From Paracoccus aurantiacus (GTDB lineage: Bacteria; Pseudomonadota; Alphaproteobacteria; Rhodobacterales; Rhodobacteraceae), in contig NZ_VOPL01000005.1 in the NCBI RefSeq assembly GCF_007993065.1, positions 186,001 through 250,000 on the forward strand: a DNA stretch of 64,000 bases, in the 5' to 3' direction. Position 1 is the stretch's first letter. Each line of letters begins with the position of its first letter. Positions 39,435-49,191 of the stretch are shown here, piece after piece. The translations under genes and the position numbers were made by a program. The notes beneath the pieces are model-generated. The model was not told where the DNA came from and ran no database searches. It saw only the letters and a program-made list of their open reading frames with translations.

Positions 39435-40187
39435 TTATCCGAGCCGCTTGTCCGCGTTTCGAAGGCGGTATTCATGGCGGATCAGGATGGCCATGCCACC
39501 CGCAACCATGATCGCAAGCGCGAACCATGTCAGCGCATAGGACAGATGCGAATTGCGGAACCGCACCACGGTCAGCCCGCCGACCGGCCAGCCGCCGGGA
39601 TTGGGCGTGGCATCCGCGTCGATGAAAATCGGCGCGACCGGGCCTGTGCCGCGCGCTTGCGCCATCGCGGCAAGATCGCGCGAATACCAGCGGTCTGCAC
39701 CCGGATCATTGCTGCGCAGGAAAGCGCCGCCGGGTTCTGTCACGCGGGCGAGGCCGGTGATCGTGACATCGCCCGCAGGCAGCGCCTCGCGCCGGGTGGC
39801 GGGATCGCGCCGCTCTGGCAGAACAAAACCGCGATTGATGAACAGGGTAGGGCCAGCCGACGTCTCAAGCGGGGTCAGCACCCAGAACCCGCCGCCGAGT
39901 TCGGTGACAGCCTGAACCAGAACCTCTTTCGAGTGATCGAACCGGCCGGTCGCGGTGACATGGCGATATTCTGCCTCGTCCGGGGGCAGGTCCGCGACGG
40001 CCGCAATCGGTGCGGGCGGCGCGCTGATGCGTGCATCGACACGGGCAATCAGATCCCGCTTCCAGCCAAGGCGCTGCATCTGCCAGACGCCAAGCCCGGC
40101 AAAGCCCGCAACCAGTAAGGCGCCGATAAAAAGAACCGCCGCCACCTGCCAAAGCGGGCGGCGGCGTTCGGTCGTCCCATTGCTCAA
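39435..40187 (-). CDS. surf1: SURF1 family cytochrome oxidase biogenesis protein
   Basis: A 250-residue membrane protein with one helix at about 12-34 ('LWQVAAVLFIGALLVAGFAG', next 'LGVWQMQRLGWK') and one at about 212-232 ('YALTWFALAIMVAGG'), the two-helix layout of Shy1/SURF1. The periplasmic loop has 'GFWVLTPLE' and 'LFINRGFV'. SURF1 helps insert heme into heme-copper oxidases; Paracoccus has a version dedicated to each a-type oxidase, and this one at the end of cyoABCD should serve that quinol oxidase, suggesting heme a in the enzyme. The start is TTG at 40187 overlapping the cyoD stop (TTGA); no ATG is available nearby. Confidence 0.9.
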   Translation of the reverse strand: MSNGTTERRRPLWQVAAVLFIGALLVAGFAGLGVWQMQRLGWKRDLIARVDARISAPPAPIAAVADLPPDEAEYRHVTATGRFDHSKEVLVQAVTELGGGFWVLTPLETSAGPTLFINRGFVLPERRDPATRREALPAGDVTITGLARVTEPGGAFLRSNDPGADRWYSRDLAAMAQARGTGPVAPIFIDADATPNPGGWPVGGLTVVRFRNSHLSYALTWFALAIMVAGGMAILIRHEYRLRNADKRLG

Positions 40188-40579
40188 GGTGTGATCTGCG
40201 AGGTATCAGGCACGGCCGGTGCCATGCCCGGCATCATGTTGCTGTCCATGTGATACATGACCCAGATCGTCCCGGCGACGGCGATAATCAGAACGATCAG
40301 CGTGAACACAAGCGAGATCAGCGTCCAGCCGCCTTCCTGGCGGGGCGTCATGTGCAGGAAGAAAATCATGTGGACGACCATCTGCACGACGGCGCATCCA
40401 AGGATCAGGAACGCTGTCGCCCGCGTGGTGCCAAGCCCGCCCGACATCACGGTCGCGAACGGAATCACCGTCAGGATGACCGAAAGGATGAAGCCGGTAA
40501 CATAGTCGCGCCTTGTGCCATGCGGGAATTGCGCGGCGTGGGTGTCGTGATGTTCGCCGTGATGTTCCGTGCTGCTCAT
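40184..40579 (-). CDS. cyoD: Quinol oxidase subunit IV (CyoD)
   Basis: A 131-residue membrane protein with three helices (about 28-48, 55-75 and 88-108) and 'GTRRDYVTGFILSVILTVIP' at the start, as in CyoD/QoxD. The N terminus is His-rich ('EHHGEHHDTHAAQFPHG'). It stabilises the CuB site during assembly in related oxidases. It shares one base with the cyoC stop. Confidence 0.93.
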   Translation of the reverse strand: MSSTEHHGEHHDTHAAQFPHGTRRDYVTGFILSVILTVIPFATVMSGGLGTTRATAFLILGCAVVQMVVHMIFFLHMTPRQEGGWTLISLVFTLIVLIIAVAGTIWVMYHMDSNMMPGMAPAVPDTSQITP

Positions 40580-41205
40580 CAGATCATTCCCATCAGGTAA
40601 ACGAAGGTGAAAACGCCGATCCAGATGACGTCAAGGAAGTGCCAGAACAAGGACAGGCAGTTGATGCGCCGCTGGTTGGCCAAGGTCAGCCCGTGCTTTC
40701 TGACCTGCACGACCAGAACGGCCAGCCAGACAAGCCCGAATGTCACATGCAGCCCATGCGTGCCGACCAGCGTGAAGAAGGCCGACAGGAAGGCCGACCG
40801 GCCCGGTCCCGCACCTTCGTGGATCATATGGCTGAATTCGTAAAGCTCGATGCACAGGAAGGCCGCGCCGAACGCCGCCGTTATGCCAAGCCACTTGATC
40901 GTGCCCTTCTGGTTGCCCTCGTGCATCTGAAGCATGGCGAAGCCATAGGTGATCGACGAGATCAGCAGCATCGCCGTGTTCAGCGCCACAAGCGGCAGGT
41001 CGAACAGCTCTTTCGGGTCGGGCCCTCCCGCATAGCGCGTCCCGAGCACCCCGAAAGTGGCGAACAGGATCGCGAAGATGAGGCAGTCGCTCATCAGATA
41101 GATCCAGAAGCCGAGCGGCGTCGAATGGCCTTCGGGGTGATGCGGCTCCTCGGCGGGGTGGAAGACGCGCTCGTCGCCGGGATCGGTTACGATTTCTGAA
41201 CTCAT
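40579..41205 (-). CDS. cyoC: Quinol oxidase subunit III (CyoC)
   Basis: A 208-residue protein with five predicted membrane helices; the conserved Glu of subunit III is in 'CIELYEFSHMI' and 'GTHGLHVTFGLVWLAVL' is the fourth-helix signature. Its short form without the two N-terminal helices is the CyoC type. ATG 41205 has a nearby AGC-rich leader; 7 bp separate it from cyoB. Confidence 0.94.
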   Translation of the reverse strand: MSSEIVTDPGDERVFHPAEEPHHPEGHSTPLGFWIYLMSDCLIFAILFATFGVLGTRYAGGPDPKELFDLPLVALNTAMLLISSITYGFAMLQMHEGNQKGTIKWLGITAAFGAAFLCIELYEFSHMIHEGAGPGRSAFLSAFFTLVGTHGLHVTFGLVWLAVLVVQVRKHGLTLANQRRINCLSLFWHFLDVIWIGVFTFVYLMGMI

Positions 41206-41212
41206 GTCTTGC

Positions 41213-43222
41213 TCACACCGCGTTGCTGAGGGCCTTGGTCCGGGCGTCTTCGGTTTCGGTCACCGTCGCCTCGGGGATGTAGAAGTCCCGGTTGTAATCG
41301 AAGGTATGCCAGATCGCCGCGGCAATCAGTGCCGGGAAGGACAGCACGACCAGCCACCAGATATGCCAGACCAGTGCAAAGCCCAGCACGACGCTGATCG
41401 CCGCCAGCACAACCCCGGTGCCGGTATTCTTCGGCATATGAATCGGCTTGAAGCCGGAAAGCGGGCGCTTGTAGCCATGTTCCTTCATGTCGTGCCAGGC
41501 ATCGACATCATAGACGACCGGCGTGAAGGCGAAGTTATAGGCTGGCGGGGGCGAGGATGTCGCCCATTCCAGCGTGCGCGCGTCCCACGGATCGCCCGTC
41601 ACGTCGCGCAGCTTCTCGCGGTCGCGGATCGAGGTGAAGATCTGCATGATGAGCGCGAAGATGCCGAAGGCAATGACCGCCGCACCTAGTGCTGCAATGG
41701 CAAACCAGATCTGCAGCGAGGGGTCGTCGAACACGCGCAGACGGCGCGTCACGCCCATCAGGCCCATGACGTAAAGCGGCATGAAGGCGAGCCAGAAGCC
41801 CACGACCCAGCACCAGAAGCTGACATGGCCCCAGAACTGGTTCATCTTGAAGCCGAAGGCTTTGGGCCACCAGTAGTTGATGCCCGCGAAAACCCCATAG
41901 ACCACGCCGCCGATGATGACGTTGTGGAAATGCGCGACAAGAAACAGCGAGTTGTGGACGATGAAGTCCGCAGGCGGCACGGCCAGCATGACCCCCGTCA
42001 TCCCGCCGATCACGAAGGTCAGCATGAAGGCCACCGCCCACATCATGGGCAGTTCATAGCGGATCTTGCCCTTGTACATGGTGAACAGCCAGTTGAAGAT
42101 CTTCGCGCCCGTCGGGATCGAGATAATCATCGTCGCAATCCCGAAGAACGAGTTCACCGAAGCACCCGAACCCATCGTGAAGAAGTGGTGCAGCCAGACG
42201 AGGTAGCTGAGGATGGTAATGCAGACCGTCGCATAAACCATCGAGTTATAGCCGAACAGCCGTTTCCCGCAGAAGGTCGCAACGACCTCGGAAAAGATGC
42301 CGAAGGCGGGGAGGATCAGGATATAGACCTCCGGATGGCCCCAGATCCATATCAGGTTGATATAGAGCATCGGGTTGCCGCCAAGGTCATTGGTGAAGAA
42401 GTTCATCCCCAGATAGCGGTCGAGCGACAGCAGAACCAGAGTCGCGGTCAGCACCGGGAAGGTGGCGACGATCAGAATGTTCGCGCAAAGCGATGTCCAG
42501 GTGAAGACAGGCATTCTCATCAGGCCCATGCCAGGGCAGCGCATCTTCAGGATCGTCACGATCAGGTTGATGCCTGATAATGTCGTCCCGACCCCGGCAA
42601 TCTGCAGGCCCCAGATATAGTAATCGACCCCCTCCCTCGGGCTGGCGACGACCCCTGACAGTGGCGGGAAGGCCAGCCAGCCGGTCTGGGCGAATTCGCC
42701 GATGAACAGCGACACCATCGTCAGCACCGCGCCGCCGACCGTCATCCAGAAGCTGAAATTGTTCAGGAACGGGAAGGCCACATCGCGCGCGCCGATCTGC
42801 AACGGCACGACAAAGTTCATCAATCCGGTCACGAAGGGCATGGCCACGAAGAAGATCATGATCGTGCCATGCGCGGTAAAGACCTGATCGTAGTGATGCG
42901 CGTTCAGATAGCCTTCAGACCCGTTGAAGGCCATGACCTGCTGAAGGCGCATCATGATCGCATCCGCGAACCCGCGCAGGAACATGACCAGGCCCAGGAT
43001 CATGTACATGATGCCGATCTTCTTGTGATCGACGCTGGTGAACCACTCTTTCCAGAGATAACCCCAGAGCTTGAAATAGGTCAGCGCCGCGACCACAGCC
43101 GCACCAAGGATCACGACGGCAACGAATGTATAGACCACCACCGGCTCTGTGATGGGCAGCTTGCTCCAGGCGAGACGCCCGAACAGGAAGGTGGAATCGG
43201 TTACGTTTGCTTCGACAGCCAT
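41213..43222 (-). CDS. cyoB: Quinol oxidase subunit I (CyoB)
   Basis: A 669-residue catalytic subunit with 15 hydrophobic helices. The low-spin heme His is in '[18 protein letters not shown]', the CuB His and the crosslinked Tyr in '[15 protein letters not shown]', the two further CuB His in '[10 protein letters not shown]', and the heme ligands in '[15 protein letters not shown]'. It reduces oxygen to water and pumps protons using quinol electrons. Its length, longer than aa3 subunit I, matches CyoB/QoxB. Confidence 0.97.
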   Translation of the reverse strand: MAVEANVTDSTFLFGRLAWSKLPITEPVVVYTFVAVVILGAAVVAALTYFKLWGYLWKEWFTSVDHKKIGIMYMILGLVMFLRGFADAIMMRLQQVMAFNGSEGYLNAHHYDQVFTAHGTIMIFFVAMPFVTGLMNFVVPLQIGARDVAFPFLNNFSFWMTVGGAVLTMVSLFIGEFAQTGWLAFPPLSGVVASPREGVDYYIWGLQIAGVGTTLSGINLIVTILKMRCPGMGLMRMPVFTWTSLCANILIVATFPVLTATLVLLSLDRYLGMNFFTNDLGGNPMLYINLIWIWGHPEVYILILPAFGIFSEVVATFCGKRLFGYNSMVYATVCITILSYLVWLHHFFTMGSGASVNSFFGIATMIISIPTGAKIFNWLFTMYKGKIRYELPMMWAVAFMLTFVIGGMTGVMLAVPPADFIVHNSLFLVAHFHNVIIGGVVYGVFAGINYWWPKAFGFKMNQFWGHVSFWCWVVGFWLAFMPLYVMGLMGVTRRLRVFDDPSLQIWFAIAALGAAVIAFGIFALIMQIFTSIRDREKLRDVTGDPWDARTLEWATSSPPPAYNFAFTPVVYDVDAWHDMKEHGYKRPLSGFKPIHMPKNTGTGVVLAAISVVLGFALVWHIWWLVVLSFPALIAAAIWHTFDYNRDFYIPEATVTETEDARTKALSNAV

Positions 43223-43233
43223 GGCTTCACCTG

Positions 43234-44463
43234 TCAGTTCGCTGCCGCCGGGGCGGCATTTGCGGGCGCGTGGTTCATGCCCTGATGGGTAGATTGGTCC
43301 TGTTCCGCCGCAGCAGCGGCGGGGGCGCTTTCAGGGGCGGCGGCGCCTTCGCCCCAATGTGCGGCGTCAGCGGGCGCGGCCTCCTGCTGCATCAACGGCG
43401 CGGGCGTGGCGCTGCCCGCATCAGGCGCTGTAGTATCAGACGCCGCAGGCTCATGACCCGCGTGGCCGTCAGGGCTGGCGGTCACGGCGGCCTCGGCCCT
43501 GGCGGCTTCCTCGCCCGAGGCGGCGTCGCCTGTTCCGGCATGCGCCGCGCCGGCATGGTCCATCCCGCCATGATCGGCCGCCATGACTTCGTCCATGCAG
43601 ACCTGCCCCGGCTCGACGCAGCGGTTCAGAATGTCGTGGTAAAGTTCTTCGTCGCCAAGCGCGTAGAAGGCAGAGGGGACATTCTCGCTCGGCTTCAGCA
43701 ATTCGCGATATGCGTCGCGGTCAAGAACCTGGCCCGAGCTGCGGGCCTTCTGAACCCAGGCGTCGAAATCGGCTTCCTCAAGACCGTGGAAGGGGAAGTT
43801 CATCCCCGAAAAACCAGCGCCGCTGTAATGCGAGGACATGCCCTTGTATTCGCCGGTTTCGTTGATGACCGCATGAAGCTGGGTCTGCATGCCGGGCATG
43901 GTATAGATCATCCCGGCCAGCGTGGGGACGTAAAAGGCGTTCATCACCTCGGTCGAGGTCAGTTCGAACCGGATCGGCCGGTCAAGCGGCGCGGCTAGGT
44001 CGTTGACCGTCGCAATGCCGTATTGCGGATAGAAGAACAGCCATTTCCAGTCCATCGACACGACCTGCACAACCAGCGGTTCTGCCCCGTCGGTGACGCC
44101 CTGCGTCTCGCTGTCAAGCGGGCGGTACGGGTCCAGCTTGTGTGTGCTGACCCAGGTCAGCGCACCAAGCCAGATGATGATGACCAGAGGCGCTGCCCAG
44201 ATCAGCAGTTCGAGCTGGACCGAATGATGGAAACTGGGGTCATATTCGCTTTCGGCATCCTCGCTGCCACTGCGATAGCGGATGGCGAACCAGATGATCG
44301 CGACCAGCACCGGCAGCACGATGACCAGAATCAGCGCCGTGGTGATGCCCAGCACATCGCGTGTCTTCGCGGCGACATCGCCACCGGGCGACAGCACCTC
44401 GGAACCGCAGCCCGCAAGGGCCAGGAACAGCGATGCAACGACAGAATTTCGGATCAGGTTCAT
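43234..44463 (-). CDS. cyoA: Quinol oxidase subunit II (CyoA) with His/Met-rich C-terminal tail
   Basis: A 409-residue lipoprotein subunit. The N-terminal signal '[19 protein letters not shown]' has a clean LAGC lipobox (Cys19). Two membrane helices (about 40-62 and 88-108) precede the cupredoxin domain (about 125-260, '[19 protein letters not shown]'), which lacks the CuA ligand set, as expected for a quinol oxidase. From about residue 298 the protein ends in a 112-residue low-complexity Ala/Glu/Pro tail with eight His and three Met ('[14 protein letters not shown]', '[10 protein letters not shown]'). Two Cys (282, 289) lie just before it. E. coli CyoA is about 315 residues, so the tail is extra. 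ATG 44463 gives the lipoprotein signal; the frame reaches 44982 but is not coding there. Confidence 0.92.
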   Translation of the reverse strand: MNLIRNSVVASLFLALAGCGSEVLSPGGDVAAKTRDVLGITTALILVIVLPVLVAIIWFAIRYRSGSEDAESEYDPSFHHSVQLELLIWAAPLVIIIWLGALTWVSTHKLDPYRPLDSETQGVTDGAEPLVVQVVSMDWKWLFFYPQYGIATVNDLAAPLDRPIRFELTSTEVMNAFYVPTLAGMIYTMPGMQTQLHAVINETGEYKGMSSHYSGAGFSGMNFPFHGLEEADFDAWVQKARSSGQVLDRDAYRELLKPSENVPSAFYALGDEELYHDILNRCVEPGQVCMDEVMAADHGGMDHAGAAHAGTGDAASGEEAARAEAAVTASPDGHAGHEPAASDTTAPDAGSATPAPLMQQEAAPADAAHWGEGAAAPESAPAAAAAEQDQSTHQGMNHAPANAAPAAAN

Positions 44464-44677
44464 ACTGAAAGCTCGCACGTTTCCGGTACGGATCATGACA
44501 TTGCCCGACAAATCTGCGACGCTGCTCGCGAGTGCAGAGGCACCGGACCTCGGATGCAGAAAAGCAAAGCGCGGACAAAATGTCCATGTATCATCTGACT
44601 TGACATGCCGTGACCGGACCTGATCCTTACGGGTGTGGCCCCAAATCGACGGCCGAGCGGCCAATAAGGTATAAATC

Positions 44678-46012
44678 ATGGACGCAACTGCTGATTCCGC
44701 CCCGAACGATCCCGCGAAAAAAGCGCCTGAGGAGCATGTGCGACTCAGCGATATTGCCATAGGTGTGGTGATTGGTCGCACCTCGGAGTTCTTCGATTTC
44801 TTCGTTTTCGCCATCGCCTCGGTGCTGGTCTTCCCGCGATTCATCTTTTCGTTCGCCTCTCCGGTGAACGGGATTCTGTTTGCCTTTCTCGTTCTGGCGC
44901 TGGGATTCGTGGCCCGTCCGGTAGGCAGCTTCGTCTTTACCGAAATCGACCGCCGCTGGGGTCGTGGCACAAAGCTGACCACGGCGCTTTTCCTGCTGGG
45001 CCTGTCGACCGTCGCGATTTCCTTTTTGCCCAGCTATGACGATGAAGGCTGGCTGACCGTCGCCAGCCTGTGCCTGTTCCGGATGGGGCAGGGCGCGGCA
45101 TTGGGCGGTGCGTGGGACGGCATGTCGTCGCTTCTGGCGATGAAGGCGCCCGAAGGGAAGAAGGGGCGCTATGCGACCATCCCGCAGATCGGCGCGCCTT
45201 TGGGTCTTATCCTTGCCAGCGGCCTGTTCATCTTTCTGCGCACCTCGCTGTCAGAGGGTGAATTCCTGTCCTTCGGCTGGCGCTATCCGTTCTTCGTCGC
45301 CTTCGCGATCAACGTCGTCGCGCTTTTCGCGCGCCTGCGCCTTGCCGTCAGCGAAGAGTTCGACACGCTGTATGCCGAAGCAGAGCTGCGCCCCCGGATC
45401 AACCCGCGCCTGCTGCGCGAAGAGGCAACGAACATCATCGCCGGTGCCTTCATCCCGCTGGCGACGCTTGCGCTGTTCCACATGGTCACGGTGTTTCCGC
45501 TTGCCTGGATCTATCTGAACGCCCCTGAAAACATCACCGGCTTCCTTCTGATCGAGATCGTGGGCGCGTTGATCGGGCTTGGCGGTATCATCGCCTCGGG
45601 ATTCATTGCAGACCGGACAGGACGACGGACATTGCTGCGCAACTGCGCCATCGGCATTGCCGTTTATGCGGTGATCTCGCCCTTGCTGCTAAGCCTCGGC
45701 TTCTCGGGTGAGGCGCTTTACGTCTTCATCGGCTTCGCGCTTCTTGGCCTTTCCTTCGGCCAGTCCTCGGGTGCGGTCGCCTCGGGGTTCCAGATGAAGA
45801 ACCGCTATACCGCGTCCAATCTGACGGCTGATCTGTCCTGGATGTTCGGCGCAGGCTTCGCGCCCTTCGTGGCGCTTTACCTGACCGAGACATTCGGTCT
45901 GTGGTCGGCGGGGGCTTATCTGCTGTCAGGTGCGCTTGGCACGCTGGCGGCGCTGACCCTGTTCCGGCGCACTCAAGCGATGCGCCGGCAACAGGATAAC
46001 TCGTGGCGCTGA
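44678..46012 (+). CDS. MFS transporter, metabolite:H+ symporter (MHS/ShiA-ProP-like) family
   Basis: A 444-residue protein with 12 hydrophobic helices and an acidic cytoplasmic N terminus of about 25 residues. The first helix reads 'IGRTSEFFDFFVFAIASVL', the MHS signature (E/W-FDFF-F-), then 'ARPVGSFVFTEIDRRWGR' (about 80-97, with the MFS loop motif G-x-x-x-D-R-x-G-R variant), and 'GFIADRTGRR' after helix 8. MHS carriers import organic acids, betaines or shikimate. Substrate unknown. It is divergent from cyoA; TTGACA at 44600-44605 may be part of its promoter, and AAGG lies 8 bases before the ATG. Confidence 0.85.
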   Translation: MDATADSAPNDPAKKAPEEHVRLSDIAIGVVIGRTSEFFDFFVFAIASVLVFPRFIFSFASPVNGILFAFLVLALGFVARPVGSFVFTEIDRRWGRGTKLTTALFLLGLSTVAISFLPSYDDEGWLTVASLCLFRMGQGAALGGAWDGMSSLLAMKAPEGKKGRYATIPQIGAPLGLILASGLFIFLRTSLSEGEFLSFGWRYPFFVAFAINVVALFARLRLAVSEEFDTLYAEAELRPRINPRLLREEATNIIAGAFIPLATLALFHMVTVFPLAWIYLNAPENITGFLLIEIVGALIGLGGIIASGFIADRTGRRTLLRNCAIGIAVYAVISPLLLSLGFSGEALYVFIGFALLGLSFGQSSGAVASGFQMKNRYTASNLTADLSWMFGAGFAPFVALYLTETFGLWSAGAYLLSGALGTLAALTLFRRTQAMRRQQDNSWR

Positions 46013-46015
46013 TGA

Positions 46016-46039
46016 CCGGCGCGTTCTGAAACGCGCCGG
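46016..46039. terminator. Hairpin between the convergent MFS and helicase genes
   Basis: CCGGCGCGTT, loop CTGA, AACGCGCCGG: a perfect 10-bp stem with a 4-base loop in the 39-bp gap between two convergent stops. No T-run follows on either strand; it probably protects or ends both transcripts. Confidence 0.75.
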
Positions 46040-46051
46040 CCAGAGCTTCGT

Positions 46052-48106
46052 TTACGAACGCCCCTTGGGTCGGCGCGGGACCGCGTCGCCGCCCTGACGG
46101 CCGCGGCCGGTCGTAGCCGGGCGGCTGCCCTTGGGCTTGTCGGATCTGAAGCTTTTCGTGCCTTTCGCGCCGGCGGATCGCCCTGCGCCCGGCTTCGCAT
46201 CCTGTGAAAGCGGCGGCTTCGCGTCGCGTGACGGTTTACCTTTCGCGCGTGGGTTAGGCGCGCCCGGTTTACCGCTGCGCGCCGCCTTCTTATCGGTGCT
46301 CCACCGCGCTTTCTTGCGCGGCTTGTCACCCTGCAAAGGGTTTTCGCCTTCGGTCGGCGACCACGCCTGCGCTGGTTTGGAGGGTGCCTGCTTCCTTTCG
46401 GGCTTCGGCTTCGCTTCAAAATCCGGTTTATCACCGTCGGTGGTCGGCTTTGCCGATGATCGCGCCGGTCGCGCTGTGGCGGGGCGCGGCCCTTTCGATG
46501 GCGCACGACGCTCGGTCCTCGCCTCGGGTGCCGGTTCGCCGCGAAGACGCCGCATTGTCAGGCCCGGCTCGATCTCGATCACCTCGCCGAAGCGCGGTGC
46601 ATCACCCGTCGCGATCTGGACGTGGGTTTCGTTCTCGCGCACCCGAATTGCGCCAATCGCGTCGCGGGTGATGCCGCCTGCTTCGCATATCTTGGGCAGC
46701 AGCCAGCGTGCCTCGGCGCGCCCGGTATGGCCGACTGACAGCGTGAACCAGATCGAGGCGCCGAATTCGCGCGGCGGACGCGGTTTTGCATCCGCGAGCG
46801 GTGCCGTATCGCTCAACTCCTCGGGTGGGGGGCGGCCTTCTCGCCAAAGCTGGACGAAGGCTGCGGCAAGCTGCTCGGGGCCAAGCTGTTCCAGAAGCGC
46901 GTTCGCGACGCCCATATCATCAAGCGCCGCTTGCAGCACCGGATCGGCCAGCATCCGTTCATCGTCGCGCGCGCTGACTTCCTCGGCGGAGGGTGCCTTG
47001 CCCCATTCCGCAGTGACTTTCGCGCCTTGCAGCAGTCGCTGCGCCTTCTTGTATTCGGACGGCGTGACGATCAGCGCCGAAACGCCCTTCGCGCCCGCCC
47101 GCCCGGTCCGGCCAGAACGGTGCAGCAGAGTTTCGGAATTGGTTGGCAGGTCCGCGTGAATCACCAGTTCCAGACCGGGCAGGTCGATCCCGCGTGCTGC
47201 GACATCGGTGGCGATACAGACCCGCGCGCGCCCGTCACGCAGCGCCTGAAGCGCATGTGTGCGTTCCTGTTGCGACAGCTCGCCCGACAGCGCGACGACG
47301 CGGAAACCGCGATTGCCCATCCGCGCCAGCAGATGGTTCACATTGGCGCGCGTCTTGCAGAAAATGATTGCGGTTCGTGCCTCATAGTAGCGCAGCAGGT
47401 TGAAGATCGCGTTTTCCTTGTCCCGCGCCGTGACCGACAGCGCGCGATAGGCGATATCGCCGTGCTGGCGCGCCTCGCCAGTTGCGACGACGCGCAGGCT
47501 GTCGCGCTGGAAGTCGCGGGCAAGGGCTTCGATGGCGGGCGGCACCGTCGCCGAAAACATGAGACTGCGGCGCGTTTCGGGCGCAGAACCCAGGATGAAT
47601 TCCAGATCCTCGCGAAACCCGAGATCGAGCATTTCGTCGGCTTCGTCCAGCACCGCGACGCGCAGACCGGACAGATCGAGCGCGCCCTTTTCGATATGAT
47701 CGCGCAGGCGTCCCGGCGTGCCGACAACGATCTGCGCGCCCCGCGCCAATGCGCGGCGCTCGGTCCGGTAATCCATGCCGCCGACACAGGTGGCAATGCG
47801 CGCGCCGGTCGCCGCATATAGCCAGTTGAGTTCGGCTGCGACCTGCAGGGCCAGTTCGCGCGTGGGTGCGATGGCAAGGGCAAGCGGGCTGTCTGCCTGC
47901 GGCAGCGCGCCAGTTTCGTCCAGCAGATCGGGCGCCGCCGCAAGGCCGAAGGCCACGGTCTTGCCGGACCCGGTCTGGGCCGAGACAAGCAGATCGCGCC
48001 CTTCTGCCTCGGGGTTCAGCACGGCCTGCTGAACAGAAGTAAGTTTGTCATAGCCTCGTTCGGCCAGGGCCGCCGCCAGTGGCGCGGCAATTTCGTTCTG
48101 GATCAT
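46052..48106 (-). CDS. DEAD-box RNA helicase with DbpA-type RNA-binding domain and basic tail
   Basis: A 684-residue ATP-dependent RNA helicase, CsdA/DeaD-like. The Q motif region is 'GYDKLTSVQQAVL' near residue 20, motif I 'AQTGSGKT' at about 41-48, motif II 'DEAD' near 153, motif III 'SAT', and motif VI 'HRSGRTGRAG' near 325. A DbpA-type RNA-binding domain is at about 470-560 ('GASIWFTLSVGHTGRAEARW'), and the last 120 residues form a Lys/Arg/Pro/Ser-rich disordered tail. Such helicases assist ribosome assembly and mRNA decay, especially in the cold. ATG 48106 gives the normal N terminus; the frame extends to 48307. Confidence 0.92.
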   Translation of the reverse strand: MIQNEIAAPLAAALAERGYDKLTSVQQAVLNPEAEGRDLLVSAQTGSGKTVAFGLAAAPDLLDETGALPQADSPLALAIAPTRELALQVAAELNWLYAATGARIATCVGGMDYRTERRALARGAQIVVGTPGRLRDHIEKGALDLSGLRVAVLDEADEMLDLGFREDLEFILGSAPETRRSLMFSATVPPAIEALARDFQRDSLRVVATGEARQHGDIAYRALSVTARDKENAIFNLLRYYEARTAIIFCKTRANVNHLLARMGNRGFRVVALSGELSQQERTHALQALRDGRARVCIATDVAARGIDLPGLELVIHADLPTNSETLLHRSGRTGRAGAKGVSALIVTPSEYKKAQRLLQGAKVTAEWGKAPSAEEVSARDDERMLADPVLQAALDDMGVANALLEQLGPEQLAAAFVQLWREGRPPPEELSDTAPLADAKPRPPREFGASIWFTLSVGHTGRAEARWLLPKICEAGGITRDAIGAIRVRENETHVQIATGDAPRFGEVIEIEPGLTMRRLRGEPAPEARTERRAPSKGPRPATARPARSSAKPTTDGDKPDFEAKPKPERKQAPSKPAQAWSPTEGENPLQGDKPRKKARWSTDKKAARSGKPGAPNPRAKGKPSRDAKPPLSQDAKPGAGRSAGAKGTKSFRSDKPKGSRPATTGRGRQGGDAVPRRPKGRS

Positions 48107-48425
48107 TGATTGTCTGCCTGATTGGCCCGCGTGCCGGGTTCTCGGCCCGGTCCTGCTTGCATGCGGCCCATCCGCATGCAGCCAAAACAGCCGATCCGTC
48201 GCCCTATCGCCCGCGCGGGCCAGAGTCAAAGGATTGTTGTGGCGCGGCTCTCCTTCGCGCGGGGGCGCAGTGATGACGCAGAACTTGCGCGAACGTGCGA
48301 AGCGCATGTTCTTGCGGGCTTAACAGACGCCGCGCCGACGCGTATAGATTCGGAATGGTCTGGCGGCGCGCATGCTGCGCGGTGGCGGGTCAGAGAGCAG
48401 AAATTCAGGAACCCTCAAGGGACAG
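48107..48425. other. 319-bp intergenic region between helicase and I78 genes
   Basis: No gene is supported here. It contains the divergent promoters, a 9-bp inverted repeat at 48158-48180, and a GC-rich dyad (GCCGGGTTCTCGGCCC) near 48133-48148. The stretch past 48190 shows nothing I can name. Confidence 0.5.
48158..48180. repeat. 9-bp inverted repeat in the helicase leader
   Basis: TGCATGCGG, loop CCCAT, CCGCATGCA: perfect stem of 9 bp, 52 bases upstream of the helicase ATG on the minus strand. DEAD-box helicase genes often have structured leaders used for autoregulation or cold control; it might equally be a protein-binding dyad. Confidence 0.6.
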
Positions 48426-48779
48426 ATGAACAACATGACGACGACGACGTTTCGACTGATCGCCCCCCTCGCCGCCGTTGCAGCGCTTGCCGGCTGTATG
48501 GCCGGCCCGGCCGCGCAGGAGCCAGTTCAGCCGCCGGGGATCGAGCCGCTGCCGACCGCCGCCGATGACGGCCTGCAGGAACGCAAGCCCGACCTGTGCA
48601 AATCCTCGACCTATGCCAACTATGTCGGTCAGCCGGGCAGTGTGATCCCGACGCTGGGAATCAGCAAGGAATACCGGATCGTCGAATATCGCGGGATCGA
48701 GCCGCAGAACTATGATCCGAACCGCATGGTCTTCCGTCTGGACGCGGCCGGGAACATTTCCGGCGTGGATTGCGGCTGA
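48426..48779 (+). CDS. Peptidase inhibitor I78 family lipoprotein (first of two)
   Basis: A 117-residue lipoprotein. The signal ends in 'VAALAGC' (lipobox LAGC), then a Pro-rich linker, then the I78 domain: 'CKSSTYANYVGQPG' at about 59-72, 'RIVEYRGIEPQNYDPNRM', and 'ISGVDCG' at the end. The two Cys at the domain ends probably form a disulfide. I78 proteins inhibit serine proteases, so a periplasmic protective role is likely. ATG 48426 has AGGGA just upstream; the frame starts at 48372. The stop shares a base with the next gene's ATG (TGATG). Confidence 0.85.
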   Translation: MNNMTTTTFRLIAPLAAVAALAGCMAGPAAQEPVQPPGIEPLPTAADDGLQERKPDLCKSSTYANYVGQPGSVIPTLGISKEYRIVEYRGIEPQNYDPNRMVFRLDAAGNISGVDCG

Positions 48780-49066
48780 TGCTGCTGCGTCTGGCGGCGC
48801 CGCTGGCTGCGTTGGCGCTTCTTGGCGCTTGCACCGAGGAAGAACTTGCGGGCGCAACCTCGGTGCCGCCGCCTTCGGATGCTTGCGGCGCAGCCGGGCT
48901 GCAGGTGCTGGTTGGAAAGCCGCTGGGGGCAATCGACGTCAAGTCCCTGCCAAGCGCGCCGCGCCAGATCGGACCTGATATGGCCGTGACGGCAGATTAT
49001 CAGCCCGATCGGCTGAACGTCGAATACAATGGCAGCAATATCATCACGAAAGTGGCCTGCTACTGA
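48779..49066 (+). CDS. Peptidase inhibitor I78 family lipoprotein (second of two)
   Basis: A 95-residue lipoprotein: signal ending 'LALLGAC' (Cys18 or so), then a shorter I78 domain with 'CGAAGLQVLVGKPLG' and ending 'LNVEYNGSNIITKVACY'. It is a diverged tandem copy of the preceding gene (same fold, one translational unit through TGATG), with the conserved terminal Cys kept. ATG 48779 is used rather than the TTG nine bases earlier. Confidence 0.82.
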   Translation: MLLRLAAPLAALALLGACTEEELAGATSVPPPSDACGAAGLQVLVGKPLGAIDVKSLPSAPRQIGPDMAVTADYQPDRLNVEYNGSNIITKVACY

Positions 49067-49191
49067 TATGCTGCGGTCCGTGGCAGGGGCCAACCGCCCT
49101 GTCGCGGCTGTTTCCTGCTTCCGGCATCGCGGGCAAAGGCGAGTGGCGAAATTTCCGTTGACACCGCCGCGCGGACTGTCACCATTCCGTC

